From Betaproteobacteria bacterium UBA5216 (GTDB lineage: Bacteria; Pseudomonadota; Gammaproteobacteria; Burkholderiales; SG8-41): a stretch of DNA of 27,773 nucleotides. This document shows positions 7,035 to 14,873 of the stretch, in pieces (position 1 is the first letter of the stretch; every line of letters starts with the position of its first letter). A program made the position numbers and the translations under genes. The stretch is from positions 1 through 27,773 of the forward strand of contig DHVE01000074.1 of NCBI GenBank assembly GCA_002412495.1, read 5' to 3'. Below the pieces are notes generated by a model that saw only the letters and a program-made list of their open reading frames with translations, made no database searches and was not told where the DNA came from.

Positions 7035-8015
7035 ATGCGGATTCAATGGCGAATGCCGGGCGCGATGGCGGTTGGGTGTGCAGTTTTCGCGGCGGCGGGC
7101 TTCAGTGATGCCGCGTGGGCGCAATATCCCGTGCGTCCGGTGCGGCTGGTGGTGCCGTTTCCGCCGGGCGGACCAACCGACGCGGCGCTGCGCGTGTTAT
7201 TGCCGCCGTTGTCGCAAGCGTTGGGGCAAGACGTGTCCATCGATAACGTCGCGGGCGCACATGGTTCGAATGGCGCCATCGCCGTGATGAAGGCGCAGCC
7301 AGACGGACACACGTTGCTGGTCGGTAACAGCAGTCCGCTGGTGGCGGTGCCGGTGCTGCGCAAGAATCCGCCGTACGATCCAGTGCGCGATTTTGCGCCG
7401 GTGTCGTTTCTTGGTTGGACACCGTTGTTGCTGGTGGTCACGCCCCATGTGCCGGCCAAAACGCTGGCGGAACTGATTCAGTACGCGCGAACCCATCCCG
7501 GCAAATTGACGGTGGCCGCGGCGAATCCGCCGACGATATTTGCCATGGCGCAATTACGCACGCGCGACAAGCTTGATATCGCGAGCGTGGACTACCCAAT
7601 TGATGCCGCCGCGGTGAAAGCGCTGCTGGACGGGCAGGCGCAGGTGATGGCGGCGGGGTTGAACATCGCGCTGGCGCTCGCCAAGGAAGGCAAGTTGCGC
7701 CCGATTGCCACGCTGGGCGCGAATCGCGCGCGGCTCGCGCCCGATGTGCCGACCATGGCCGAGGCCGGCGTGCCGGGCTTCGCCATACTGCCGTGGGTCG
7801 CGATGTTCGGACCGGCTGGATTGCCGGCCGACATAGCCGCGCGGCTGTCGCGCGAAGTTGGCGCGGCGTTCAAGCGCGACGAGGTGCGCGAGGGCCTCGA
7901 CAAGGCCGCGTTTGATTACCGGAGTTCAACGCCACAGGAACTGGCGGAAATATTGAGCGAACAATTGCGTGTATGGCGTGGCGTGGCGCGCGACGCCGGC
8001 ATCGCGTCTCATTGA
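7035..8015 (+). CDS. Bug/TctC-family periplasmic solute-binding protein (Bug A)
   Basis: A 326-aa extracytoplasmic binding protein of the Bug (TctC) family, which capture carboxylates and similar small acids in the periplasm. The signal peptide is the first ~32 residues, ending AAWAQ-like before YPVRPVRLVVPFPPGGP. The family's PDGHTLLVG, PPYDPVRDFAPVSF and APDVPTMAEAGVPGF blocks are present. Oddly, the central ligand-loop region (usually GSxHLxxELF...HVPYKG) is replaced by ANPPTIFAMAQLR and SVDYPIDAAA. The ligand is probably atypical for the family. ATG 7035 is used because GGGAG lies just upstream and a good promoter lies before it; the frame stays open further upstream without support. It is divergent from the flavoprotein. 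Confidence 0.9.
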   Translation: MRIQWRMPGAMAVGCAVFAAAGFSDAAWAQYPVRPVRLVVPFPPGGPTDAALRVLLPPLSQALGQDVSIDNVAGAHGSNGAIAVMKAQPDGHTLLVGNSSPLVAVPVLRKNPPYDPVRDFAPVSFLGWTPLLLVVTPHVPAKTLAELIQYARTHPGKLTVAAANPPTIFAMAQLRTRDKLDIASVDYPIDAAAVKALLDGQAQVMAAGLNIALALAKEGKLRPIATLGANRARLAPDVPTMAEAGVPGFAILPWVAMFGPAGLPADIAARLSREVGAAFKRDEVREGLDKAAFDYRSSTPQELAEILSEQLRVWRGVARDAGIASH

Positions 8016-8044
8016 AGTGTCGCGGTGGGTAGCGGCCAAACGGC

Positions 8045-8061
8045 AAGTAATTGTTTTTATT
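8045..8061 (+). repeat. AT-rich post-Bug element, copy 1
   Basis: AAGTAATTGTTTTTATT, 29 bases after the stop of Bug A. The same 17-mer occurs after Bug F and with one change after Bug B. Similarity between copies 1 and 3 continues for about 25 bases (TTTGGTA / AAATAAA). The rest of the 276-base gap to the next gene holds an isolated TATAAT at 8063-8068 with no -35, and nothing else I can identify. Confidence 0.55.
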
Positions 8062-8291
8062 GTATAATTTGGTATCGAAATAAAACGACCGTGTCGCTGC
8101 ACGCAGGGACGTGTATAGGGCGGTAGCCATTAACCCGTAACCCGTAGTAACCAGCACCAAGACCAGTACCCGTCGGTTCGGCTCGCATTCCCGATCCTCG
8201 ACATTAAACGTTGCAAGGCGCTGTCGCTGCAGGCGCGCGGCTGGCCCGATGCATTGCATTGATTATTACTCTGAAAACGAAAAGCGGATTC

Positions 8292-9287
8292 ATGGACATC
8301 GCACACAATAAGAACGCCGGCAACATCGCTCACCCATCACCACAAACATTGCAGCCGTTGCAATCCATCGACGAAGTGGATGCGGGGCTGGGTGCCGCCG
8401 GCTACATTGCCAGCCGCCCAATCTCGACCGCGATTTATCTCGCGCATCATTTGCAGAAGCCTATTCTGGTGGAAGGGCCGGCGGGTGTCGGCAAAACCGA
8501 GCTGGCGAAATCGGTGGCGAGCTGGCTGAATTTGCCGCTGATCCGCATGCAGTGTTATGAGGGTCTTGACGAATCCAAGGCGCTGTATGAGTGGAAGTAC
8601 GGCAAGCAGTTGCTCTATACGCAGATACTCAAGGACAAGGTTGGTTCCGTCATCGGAGAATCCGACAACCTCAAGGTGGCGCTCGACAAGCTGCACAGCT
8701 TTGGCGACATTTTTTTCTCGCGCAATTTTCTTGAACCGCGGCCCTTGCTGCGCGCGCTGGAGCAGCCGCGCGGCTGCGTGCTGCTGATCGACGAAATCGA
8801 CAAATCGGATCAGGAATTCGAGGCGTTTTTGCTCGAGATCTTGTCCGACTATCAGGTTACCGTGCCGGAGATCGGCAGCGTCACGGCGCTGGTGCCGCCG
8901 ATTGTGCTGCTTACCTCAAACTCCACGCGTGACCTGGGCGACGCGTTAAAGCGCCGCTGCCTGCATCTGCACATCGGCTTCCCCGATGAGAGGCTGGAGG
9001 CGCGCATCATTGCCTCGCGGGTGCCAGGCATCGACGCACGGCTGCTGAAACAACTGGTGAGTTTCGTGCAGCAATTGCGCGCCCTGGATCTGAAAAAACT
9101 TCCCTCGGTCAGCGAGACCATCGACTGGGCCAAGGTGCTGGTGCTGATGCACACCTCGGTGCTCGAAGTGGCCGTGGTGCGCGAAACGCTGAATGTGCTG
9201 TTGAAATTCGAGGCCGACATCGAAGCCGCCGACAAACAGTTGGCCGGCATGACGCACAAGGCGCAGCGCGAGGCCGGGATCACCTGA
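8292..9287 (+). CDS. MoxR-type AAA+ ATPase, CoxD-like
   Basis: A 331-aa AAA+ ATPase of the MoxR group. Walker A is GPAGVGKT (62-69), Walker B VLLIDE (163-168), sensor 1 LLTSN (around 208) and the arginine-finger region ALKRRCLH. MoxR proteins act as chaperones that, with a VWA partner, help insert cofactors or assemble enzyme complexes. CoxD does this for the molybdenum-copper CO dehydrogenase. The adjacent gene is such a partner and its ATG shares one base with this TGA, so the two are translationally coupled. The start at 8292 has only a weak ribosome-binding site; the in-frame extension upstream has no support. No target metalloenzyme is in the window. Confidence 0.9.
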   Translation: MDIAHNKNAGNIAHPSPQTLQPLQSIDEVDAGLGAAGYIASRPISTAIYLAHHLQKPILVEGPAGVGKTELAKSVASWLNLPLIRMQCYEGLDESKALYEWKYGKQLLYTQILKDKVGSVIGESDNLKVALDKLHSFGDIFFSRNFLEPRPLLRALEQPRGCVLLIDEIDKSDQEFEAFLLEILSDYQVTVPEIGSVTALVPPIVLLTSNSTRDLGDALKRRCLHLHIGFPDERLEARIIASRVPGIDARLLKQLVSFVQQLRALDLKKLPSVSETIDWAKVLVLMHTSVLEVAVVRETLNVLLKFEADIEAADKQLAGMTHKAQREAGIT

Positions 9288-10654
9288 TGGCGGGCCGCCT
9301 GGACGTCCCCACGGCGAGCGAGCCGCTGCGCCGCTTCTTGCAGGTGGCGCGCGGTGCGGGCTTGCGGGTTTCGGCGGCCGAGGGCATTGATGCGGCGCGC
9401 GCGCTGGATGTCATTGGTTATGGAGACCGCGCCGCGCTCAAGGACACGCTGGGACTGGTGCTCGCCAAAACACCCGACGAGAAAGCGCTGTATCACGAAG
9501 CGTTCGAGCTCTATTTCAAGCACGAGGCTTTTTCGGCAGAAGCGGCGGGTGACGATGGCGCCGCCGCCGGCACGGCGGATCAGGGACAAAAGGGCGGCAC
9601 CGCGCTGGGCCAGTTGTTGACCAGCGACAACCGTGCGGGTCTGGCCGCCGCGATGGAAGCGGCGGCGCGCGAAGCTGGTGTCGAGAACATCCGGTTCTTT
9701 ACGCAAAAAAATCTCTACACGCGCCGCATTCTGATGACCATGGGCTTGCGCGCGGTCGAAGAGGAAATCGAGGCTTTGCGCAGGGACGAAACGGCGCCGG
9801 GCCTGGAACGTGCCGCGTTACTGGAGAACCGTGTCGCGCGATTGCGCGAGGCTGTGCGCGATCTCGTCGAGCGCAATATGCTGTTGTTCGCGAAGGGCGA
9901 AAACGAACAGTACCGCGAGGAGTTATTGAAGTCGGCGCGCCTGTCTAACATCGACCGCCGCGACATGGAGCGCATGCGCGTGCTGGTACGGCAGATGGCC
10001 AAGAAACTTGCCGCGCGTTACGCCAAAACGCGCCGCCGCCGGCTGCGCGGCCAACTGGATGTGCGCCGCACGCTGCGCAAGAACATGGGCTGGGGCGGCG
10101 TGCCGTTTATCACCGTGTGGAAACAAAAACGCATCGAAAAGCCGCGCGTGATGGTGCTATGCGATGTGTCGGGCTCGGTGGCGGCGATGTCGCAGTTTTT
10201 GTTGATGTTCTTGTATGCGTTGAACGAGGCGCTGTCGGACATCCGCTCGTTTGCCTATTCGGGATCACTGATCGAAGTGAGCGAGATCCTCGAAAAAGAG
10301 CCGGTCGAGCAGGCGATCGAAAAAATCCTCGAGGCCATCGGCTTCGGCTCGTCGAACTACGGCAACGCCTTTGCGGATTTCGAAGACGGCTGGATGAAGT
10401 TTGTCACCAACAAAACCACGTTGATTATTCTGGGCGACGCGCGAGGCAATAACAACGATCCGCGCACGGAAATCCTCGCGCGGCTGTCGCAACGCTCGAA
10501 GCGCATCATCTGGCTGAACCCGGAATATCCAACCATGTGGGGTACCGGCGATTCGGACATGCGCCGCTATGCGCCATTTTGCAATTTGCTGATGGAATGC
10601 AGCACGCTGCGGCATGTGGAGCGCGCGATCAGCGGGATACTGGAATCGACGTGA
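9287..10654 (+). CDS. VWA-domain protein, CoxE-like
   Basis: A 455-aa protein with a C-terminal von Willebrand A domain of the CoxE family. The metal-ion-dependent adhesion motif is DVSGS (293-297), followed by SSNYGNAF and the GDARGNNND block typical of this family, and it ends with WLNPEYPTMWGTGDSDM. The N-terminal ~280 residues are helical and charged, with a long basic stretch (around 240-260, KTRRRRLRGQ) just before the VWA domain. CoxE works with CoxD in maturing CO dehydrogenase-type enzymes. Here the pair is without coxMSL-like genes. It starts in TGATG overlap with the ATPase. It may mature a molybdenum or other metalloenzyme encoded elsewhere; that is inference. Confidence 0.88.
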   Translation: MAGRLDVPTASEPLRRFLQVARGAGLRVSAAEGIDAARALDVIGYGDRAALKDTLGLVLAKTPDEKALYHEAFELYFKHEAFSAEAAGDDGAAAGTADQGQKGGTALGQLLTSDNRAGLAAAMEAAAREAGVENIRFFTQKNLYTRRILMTMGLRAVEEEIEALRRDETAPGLERAALLENRVARLREAVRDLVERNMLLFAKGENEQYREELLKSARLSNIDRRDMERMRVLVRQMAKKLAARYAKTRRRRLRGQLDVRRTLRKNMGWGGVPFITVWKQKRIEKPRVMVLCDVSGSVAAMSQFLLMFLYALNEALSDIRSFAYSGSLIEVSEILEKEPVEQAIEKILEAIGFGSSNYGNAFADFEDGWMKFVTNKTTLIILGDARGNNNDPRTEILARLSQRSKRIIWLNPEYPTMWGTGDSDMRRYAPFCNLLMECSTLRHVERAISGILEST

Positions 10655-10784
10655 TGGCGCGTCGTAGTCGTGGGGCGGGGGCGATCCCGCCTTCGGGGCG
10701 GTGTGTGAACCAACGTGCGGTGAAGCGAGCTTATGGTCGGATACGCTGCGCGACTGCCGCCCCACGGTTTAGGGGCGATATCGC

Positions 10785-12062
10785 ATGACGGTTCAACCCA
10801 AACCAGCCGGCGGGATCGAATCTCCTTACGCATGGACGCGTCTCTTCGTCTCGTTGTTGCTGATGACTATCGGCGGTTCGGGGGTTTACACCGTGAGCGT
10901 GGTACTGCCGCGTATTCAAACGGAGTTCGGCGTGGCGCGTGGGGATGCTTCGCTGCCTTACTCCGCGGCGATGATCGGCTTCGGGCTGGGCGCCGTATTC
11001 ATGGGGCGTCTCGCCGATCGCTTCGGCGTGATGGCGCCGGTGCTGATCGGTGCACTGGGTCTGGGCAGCGGATTTTTTCTGGCGGGCGCCGCGGGTAGTT
11101 TGTGGCAGTTCAGCCTGGCGCAGGGCGTATTGATGGGGTTTCTCGGCAGTGCGGCCACGTTTGCGCCACTCGCGGCGGATACCTCCAAGTGGTTCAGCCG
11201 CCATCGCGGCATCGCGGTCGCCATCTGCATGAGCGGCAATTATCTGGCAGGTGCCGTGTGGTCGCAGGTGCTGCGTTATTACTTCGACGCTGTGGGTTGG
11301 CGCGCGACGTATTTCGGCATGGGGGTGTTTTGCCTCGCGACGATGATTCCGCTGGCGCTTGTGTTGCGCCGTGCGACGCCGGTGCAACCGGAGGCAGCAC
11401 CCGAATCAGCTGCGGCCGCGGCGTCGGCGGCGCGGTATCGTCACGTTGACCACGCGCGTCCGTTGGGGCTATCGCCCGCGGTACTGATGACGCTGCTGTG
11501 CGTGGCCGGCGTGTCGTGCTGTCTCGCGATGTCGATGCCGCAGGTGCATATTGTTGCCTATTGCGGCGATCTGGGTTTTGGCGCGGCGCGTGGCGCGGAA
11601 ATGCTGTCGCTGATGCTGGGCATGGGCATCGTCAGCCGTCTTGTTTCCGGCTGGATTTCGGATCACATCGGTGGCCTGCGGACTTTGTTGCTGGGTTCGG
11701 TGCTGCAAGGGGTTGCCTTGCTGATGTTTCTGTTTACTGACGGGTTGGCGTCGTTGTATGTCGTCGCGGGCATGTTTGGTTTGTTTCAGGGCGGCATCGT
11801 GCCGAGCTACGCACTCATCATCCGTGAACATTTCTCGCCCGCCGAAGCCGGCGCGCGTGTCGGCACGGTGTTGATGTGTACCCTGCTCGGCATGGCGCTG
11901 GGCGGCTGGCTGTGCGGGGTGATTTTTGATTGGACCGGCTCGTACCGCATGGCGTTTCTGAATGGCACGGCCTGGAACCTGCTGAATGTCGGCATCGTGG
12001 TATTTTTGCTGTGGCGCGCGCGGGGCGGCGGACGTACTCTACCGATGGCGCGTGCCGCGTAA
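10785..12062 (+). CDS. MFS transporter
   Basis: A 425-aa major facilitator superfamily permease with about twelve hydrophobic segments. The loop 2-3 motif is GRLADRFGVMAP, with its counterpart GWISDHIGGLRTLL in the second half. Overall look (LPRIQTEFGVARGDASLPYSA, GNYLAGAVWSQV) is that of the oxalate/formate- and monocarboxylate-type MFS group, so an organic anion is a reasonable guess for substrate. The ATG at 10785 has AGGGG nine bases upstream. The amidohydrolase begins 37 bases after its stop and Bug B 14 bases after that gene, so the three look like one operon in which this permease could import the product or substrate of the exported amidohydrolase. Confidence 0.88.
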   Translation: MTVQPKPAGGIESPYAWTRLFVSLLLMTIGGSGVYTVSVVLPRIQTEFGVARGDASLPYSAAMIGFGLGAVFMGRLADRFGVMAPVLIGALGLGSGFFLAGAAGSLWQFSLAQGVLMGFLGSAATFAPLAADTSKWFSRHRGIAVAICMSGNYLAGAVWSQVLRYYFDAVGWRATYFGMGVFCLATMIPLALVLRRATPVQPEAAPESAAAAASAARYRHVDHARPLGLSPAVLMTLLCVAGVSCCLAMSMPQVHIVAYCGDLGFGAARGAEMLSLMLGMGIVSRLVSGWISDHIGGLRTLLLGSVLQGVALLMFLFTDGLASLYVVAGMFGLFQGGIVPSYALIIREHFSPAEAGARVGTVLMCTLLGMALGGWLCGVIFDWTGSYRMAFLNGTAWNLLNVGIVVFLLWRARGGGRTLPMARAA

Positions 12063-12099
12063 ACGGCAATCCGCAAAAATCCACAAAATGGAGGCCTGC

Positions 12100-13548
12100 A
12101 TGGACGAGATGAACAACGATAGGCGCAAGCTGCTCAAAGCCGCATCGGCGCTGGCGGTAACCGGGATGGCATCGGGCATGGGCTGCGCACAGACGGGCGG
12201 CAGCGGCAGCAGTGGCGCGGGTGCGGGATCATTGCCTGGGCGCGGTGAATTTGTCATTCGCGGCGCGCACATTCTGAGCATGGATGCCGCGGTCGGCGAT
12301 TTCGTGCGCGGCGATGTGCATGTGCGCGACGGCACGATAGTCGCGGTGGCGAAGGAAATGGCCGCGCCGGCGGCAACGGTGATCGACGCCGCCGGCATGA
12401 TCTGCATGCCTGGCTTTGTCGAGACGCACTGGCATCTGTGGACCAGCCTGTTGCGACCGATGATGAGCACGGACGACGCCAAGCGTGGCTATTTCCCGGT
12501 GACCAACGCATTGGGCCGCTATTTCACGCCGCGCGACCATTACGCGAGCGTGCGCCTGGGTCTTGCCGAGGCGCTGAGCGCGGGCGCCACCACAGTGCAT
12601 AACTGGGCGCACAACATCGCCACGCCGGAACACGCGGACGCCGAGTTGCGCGCCATGCGCGACGGCGGCTTGCGGGGCCGCTTTTCCTATGGCACGGCGC
12701 AGGGTGCGCCCAATAATCAGCCGATGGATCTCGCGGGGTTGGCAAAGATCAAACAGCAGTGGATGCCCAACGATGGCATGCTGACACTCGGCATCAGTTC
12801 GCGCAACGTGGGCGACGACACCAACCCGCTGCGCGGCAATATTTCCGTGGATGTCGCGCGCAAGGACTGGGGCGGTGCGCGCGCGTTGGGCCTGCCGATC
12901 ACCATGCACACCTCGGGGCCGAGTCCGATTACGCTGCTGGAAAAAGCCGGACTGTTGGGTCCCGATGTGCAACTGGTGCATCCGCTGCTCACCACGACCG
13001 AGGAGCGCAACATACTCAAGGCACGCGGCGTGAGTTACAGCACGTCGCCGGTGGGCGAATCGCAGCGTCCGGCGAGCGCGGGCGTGATTCAACTGGCGGA
13101 GCTTCTCGAAGCGGGTGTGAAGGTCAGTATGTCAATTGATCTCACCGGCACCTACAACGTGGATTTTTTCCAGTGCATGCGGTTTCTGTATCACTTGCAC
13201 CGGCACAGACTTGGCGCGCGCGTGCCGTTGACGGCGAAGCGGCTGGTGCAGCTCGCCACGCTCGACGGCGCGGTCGATCTGGGTATTGCCAATCGCACCG
13301 GATCGCTCACGCCCGGCAAACGCGCGGATATGATTCTGGTGCGTACCGGCGACATCAACATGGCGCCGATGGCCGATCCCTACGAAGCGTTGGTGAATCT
13401 GGCGCAGCCGCGCAACGTGGATACCGTGATCGCCGATGGAAGAATTCTGCAACGCGGCGGACGGTTTACCGCGCTGGATTACGCCGAAGTGCTACGCGAA
13501 GCGACAGACGCGGGCAAGGCCTTGCAGGCCCGCGCGAAGCAAGGTTAA
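12100..13548 (+). CDS. Tat-exported metal-dependent amidohydrolase
   Basis: A 482-aa amidohydrolase of the ATZ/TRZ and cytosine-deaminase-like group, hydrolysing C-N or C-Cl bonds with a metal-activated water. Metal ligands are visible: HWH (110-112, in GFVETHWHLW), H270 (ITMHTSG), H294 (QLVHPL) and D347 (MSIDLTG). The N-terminus carries a strong twin-arginine signal (DRRKLLKAA), followed by GMGCAQTGG, a poor lipobox, then a Gly/Ser linker. Export folded to the periplasm is expected. The ATG at 12100 is chosen because GGAGG sits five bases before it; ATGs at 12088 and 12109 are in frame. Lies between an MFS permease and Bug B, all in the same direction. Confidence 0.87.
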   Translation: MDEMNNDRRKLLKAASALAVTGMASGMGCAQTGGSGSSGAGAGSLPGRGEFVIRGAHILSMDAAVGDFVRGDVHVRDGTIVAVAKEMAAPAATVIDAAGMICMPGFVETHWHLWTSLLRPMMSTDDAKRGYFPVTNALGRYFTPRDHYASVRLGLAEALSAGATTVHNWAHNIATPEHADAELRAMRDGGLRGRFSYGTAQGAPNNQPMDLAGLAKIKQQWMPNDGMLTLGISSRNVGDDTNPLRGNISVDVARKDWGGARALGLPITMHTSGPSPITLLEKAGLLGPDVQLVHPLLTTTEERNILKARGVSYSTSPVGESQRPASAGVIQLAELLEAGVKVSMSIDLTGTYNVDFFQCMRFLYHLHRHRLGARVPLTAKRLVQLATLDGAVDLGIANRTGSLTPGKRADMILVRTGDINMAPMADPYEALVNLAQPRNVDTVIADGRILQRGGRFTALDYAEVLREATDAGKALQARAKQG

Positions 13549-13562
13549 TTGCGTGAAAGTTT

Positions 13563-14537
13563 ATGCTTGAGCGTTTCACAACCTTATCTGCAGCCGTGTT
13601 GACCGGGTTCGTCATGACCACTGTCTCTGGCGTGGCCGCCGATGCGTCTTTTCCATCGAAGCCGGTGCGCATCGTCGTGACTTTCGCGGCTGGCGGCTCT
13701 TTTGATCTCGTCGCGCGCACGATAGCGCAGCGCATGCAGTTGGGGCAAAGCGTCATCGTTGAAAACCGGCCGGGCGGCGGCTCGGTGATTGGCACCGAGT
13801 GGGTTGCGCGCGCGCCCGCCGACGGCCACACGCTGCTCTCGGTGGGCCCCAGTTTTACCTTCATGGGCGCCGTGCGCAGCCGGTTGCCGTACGATACCGA
13901 GAAAGATTTCAAGGCGGTGGGGCTCGCCATCGAACTGCCCATGGTGGTTGCGATCAACCGGTCGCTGCCGGTGACGAACATGAAGGAGTATCTTGCGCTC
14001 GCTCGCGCGCGTCCCGGCGAAATCAGTTACGGCACCGCGGGCCCCAGCGGATTGCACACAGTGCTGGGCGAATCACTCAAGCTTGCGGCCAAGGTCAATA
14101 TCACGCTGGTGCCGTTCCAAGGGGAAAGTCCGGCGGTGATCGCGGCCACGGGTGGGCACATCACCGGCGTGCTGGTGAATCTGTTTTCGACCGCGCCATT
14201 CATCAAGGCGGGAAAACTGCGCGGCCTGGCCGTGACCTCTGTCAAACGCGAAGCGATGATCCCCGAGGTGCCGACGGCGCGCGAAGCCGGCACGCCGGAG
14301 ATCGAAGCCAGCAACTGGAACGGCTATGTGGTGCCGGCGGCCACCCCCGACACCGCCGTGGCGCGGCTTAATGCCGAACTCCACAAGGTGCTGAACCTGA
14401 ATGAGGTGCGCGAAAACCTGCGCGCACAGGGCTTTACCGTGGCGCCCGGTTCCAGTGAACAATTCGCCGCGCTGATGAAGGCGGAGAGTGTGCGCTACAG
14501 CCGGATTGCGAAGGCGGCGAACATCCGGGCCGATTGA
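13563..14537 (+). CDS. Bug/TctC-family periplasmic solute-binding protein (Bug B)
   Basis: A 324-aa member with a signal peptide ending near VSGVAADA, then FPSKPVRIVVTFAAGGSFDL. The family blocks ENRPGGGSVIGTE, PADGHTLLSV, LPYDTEKDFKAVG, LVPFQGESPAV (ligand-loop equivalent) and IPEVPTAREAGTPE are all present, so it looks intact. It begins 14 bases after the amidohydrolase stop, with only a weak ribosome-binding site (GTGAAAG), and is probably the last gene of the MFS-amidohydrolase-Bug unit. As the amidohydrolase carries a Tat signal, both proteins should share the periplasm, where Bug B might bind the enzyme's substrate or product. Confidence 0.9.
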   Translation: MLERFTTLSAAVLTGFVMTTVSGVAADASFPSKPVRIVVTFAAGGSFDLVARTIAQRMQLGQSVIVENRPGGGSVIGTEWVARAPADGHTLLSVGPSFTFMGAVRSRLPYDTEKDFKAVGLAIELPMVVAINRSLPVTNMKEYLALARARPGEISYGTAGPSGLHTVLGESLKLAAKVNITLVPFQGESPAVIAATGGHITGVLVNLFSTAPFIKAGKLRGLAVTSVKREAMIPEVPTAREAGTPEIEASNWNGYVVPAATPDTAVARLNAELHKVLNLNEVRENLRAQGFTVAPGSSEQFAALMKAESVRYSRIAKAANIRAD

Positions 14538-14563
14538 GTCGGTGAAGTGTTAATGGGTTATAT

Positions 14564-14580
14564 AAGTTATTGTTTTTATT
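14564..14580 (+). repeat. AT-rich post-Bug element, copy 2
   Basis: AAGTTATTGTTTTTATT, 26 bases after the Bug B stop, one base different from the copies after Bug A and Bug F. It stands between convergent genes: Bug B and the dehydrogenase relic on the other strand. There is a T-run but no GC-rich stem before it, so it is not a standard intrinsic terminator. Confidence 0.5.
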
Positions 14581-14594
14581 TGTTATTTTAATGT

Positions 14595-14822
14595 TCAGCG
14601 CAACACGCGATTGATCATTTCGTCCGGACGCTGTTCCAGAAAACACCGCACATTGGTTTCGATAATCGGCCAGGTTATCGCGAGATTGTCGTCGCTGCTG
14701 CGGGAGCAGTGCGCGGTGATCAACACGTTGTCCATGACCCAAAACGGGCTGTCGTTCGGCAGCGGCTCGGTGCGAAACACATCGAGGCCCGCGCCGCGGC
14801 TTCCTGCGCGCTGGTGGCGAAT
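14595..14822 (-). pseudogene. C-terminal relic of a D-2-hydroxyacid dehydrogenase (GhrA-like)
   Basis: About 75 codons resembling the end of glyoxylate/hydroxypyruvate reductase-type dehydrogenases: GAGLDVFRTEPLP, then DSPFWVMDNVLITAHCS with the catalytic His, and PIIETNVRCFLEQRP. The sequence ends in a normal stop, but the N-terminal two thirds, including the NAD-binding GxGxxG and the catalytic Arg and Glu, are missing. Recognisable homology fades upstream of about 14822, 50 bases before the stop of Bug C on the same strand. The original arrangement was probably a Bug-dehydrogenase operon in which most of the second gene was deleted. The 336 bases between Bug B and Bug C hold nothing else beyond the AT-rich element. 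Confidence 0.75.
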
Positions 14823-14873
14823 GAAAAGGCGATGGCCATCATCGCCGGTTAAAGGTTTTGGCGCATTGTCATG

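Noticed and set aside
8045..8061. AT-rich element as an intrinsic terminator
   Set aside because: There is a T-run, but no stable GC-rich stem directly before it at any of the three copies.
10685..10705. CCGCC-TTCGG-GGCGG hairpin as a terminator after the CoxE-like gene
   Set aside because: The stem is only five base pairs and no T-run follows.
14760..14851. Plus-strand frame ending LVANEKAMAIIAG that resembles a protein C-terminus
   Set aside because: It has no recognisable family, and the opposite strand of the same bases carries clear dehydrogenase homology.
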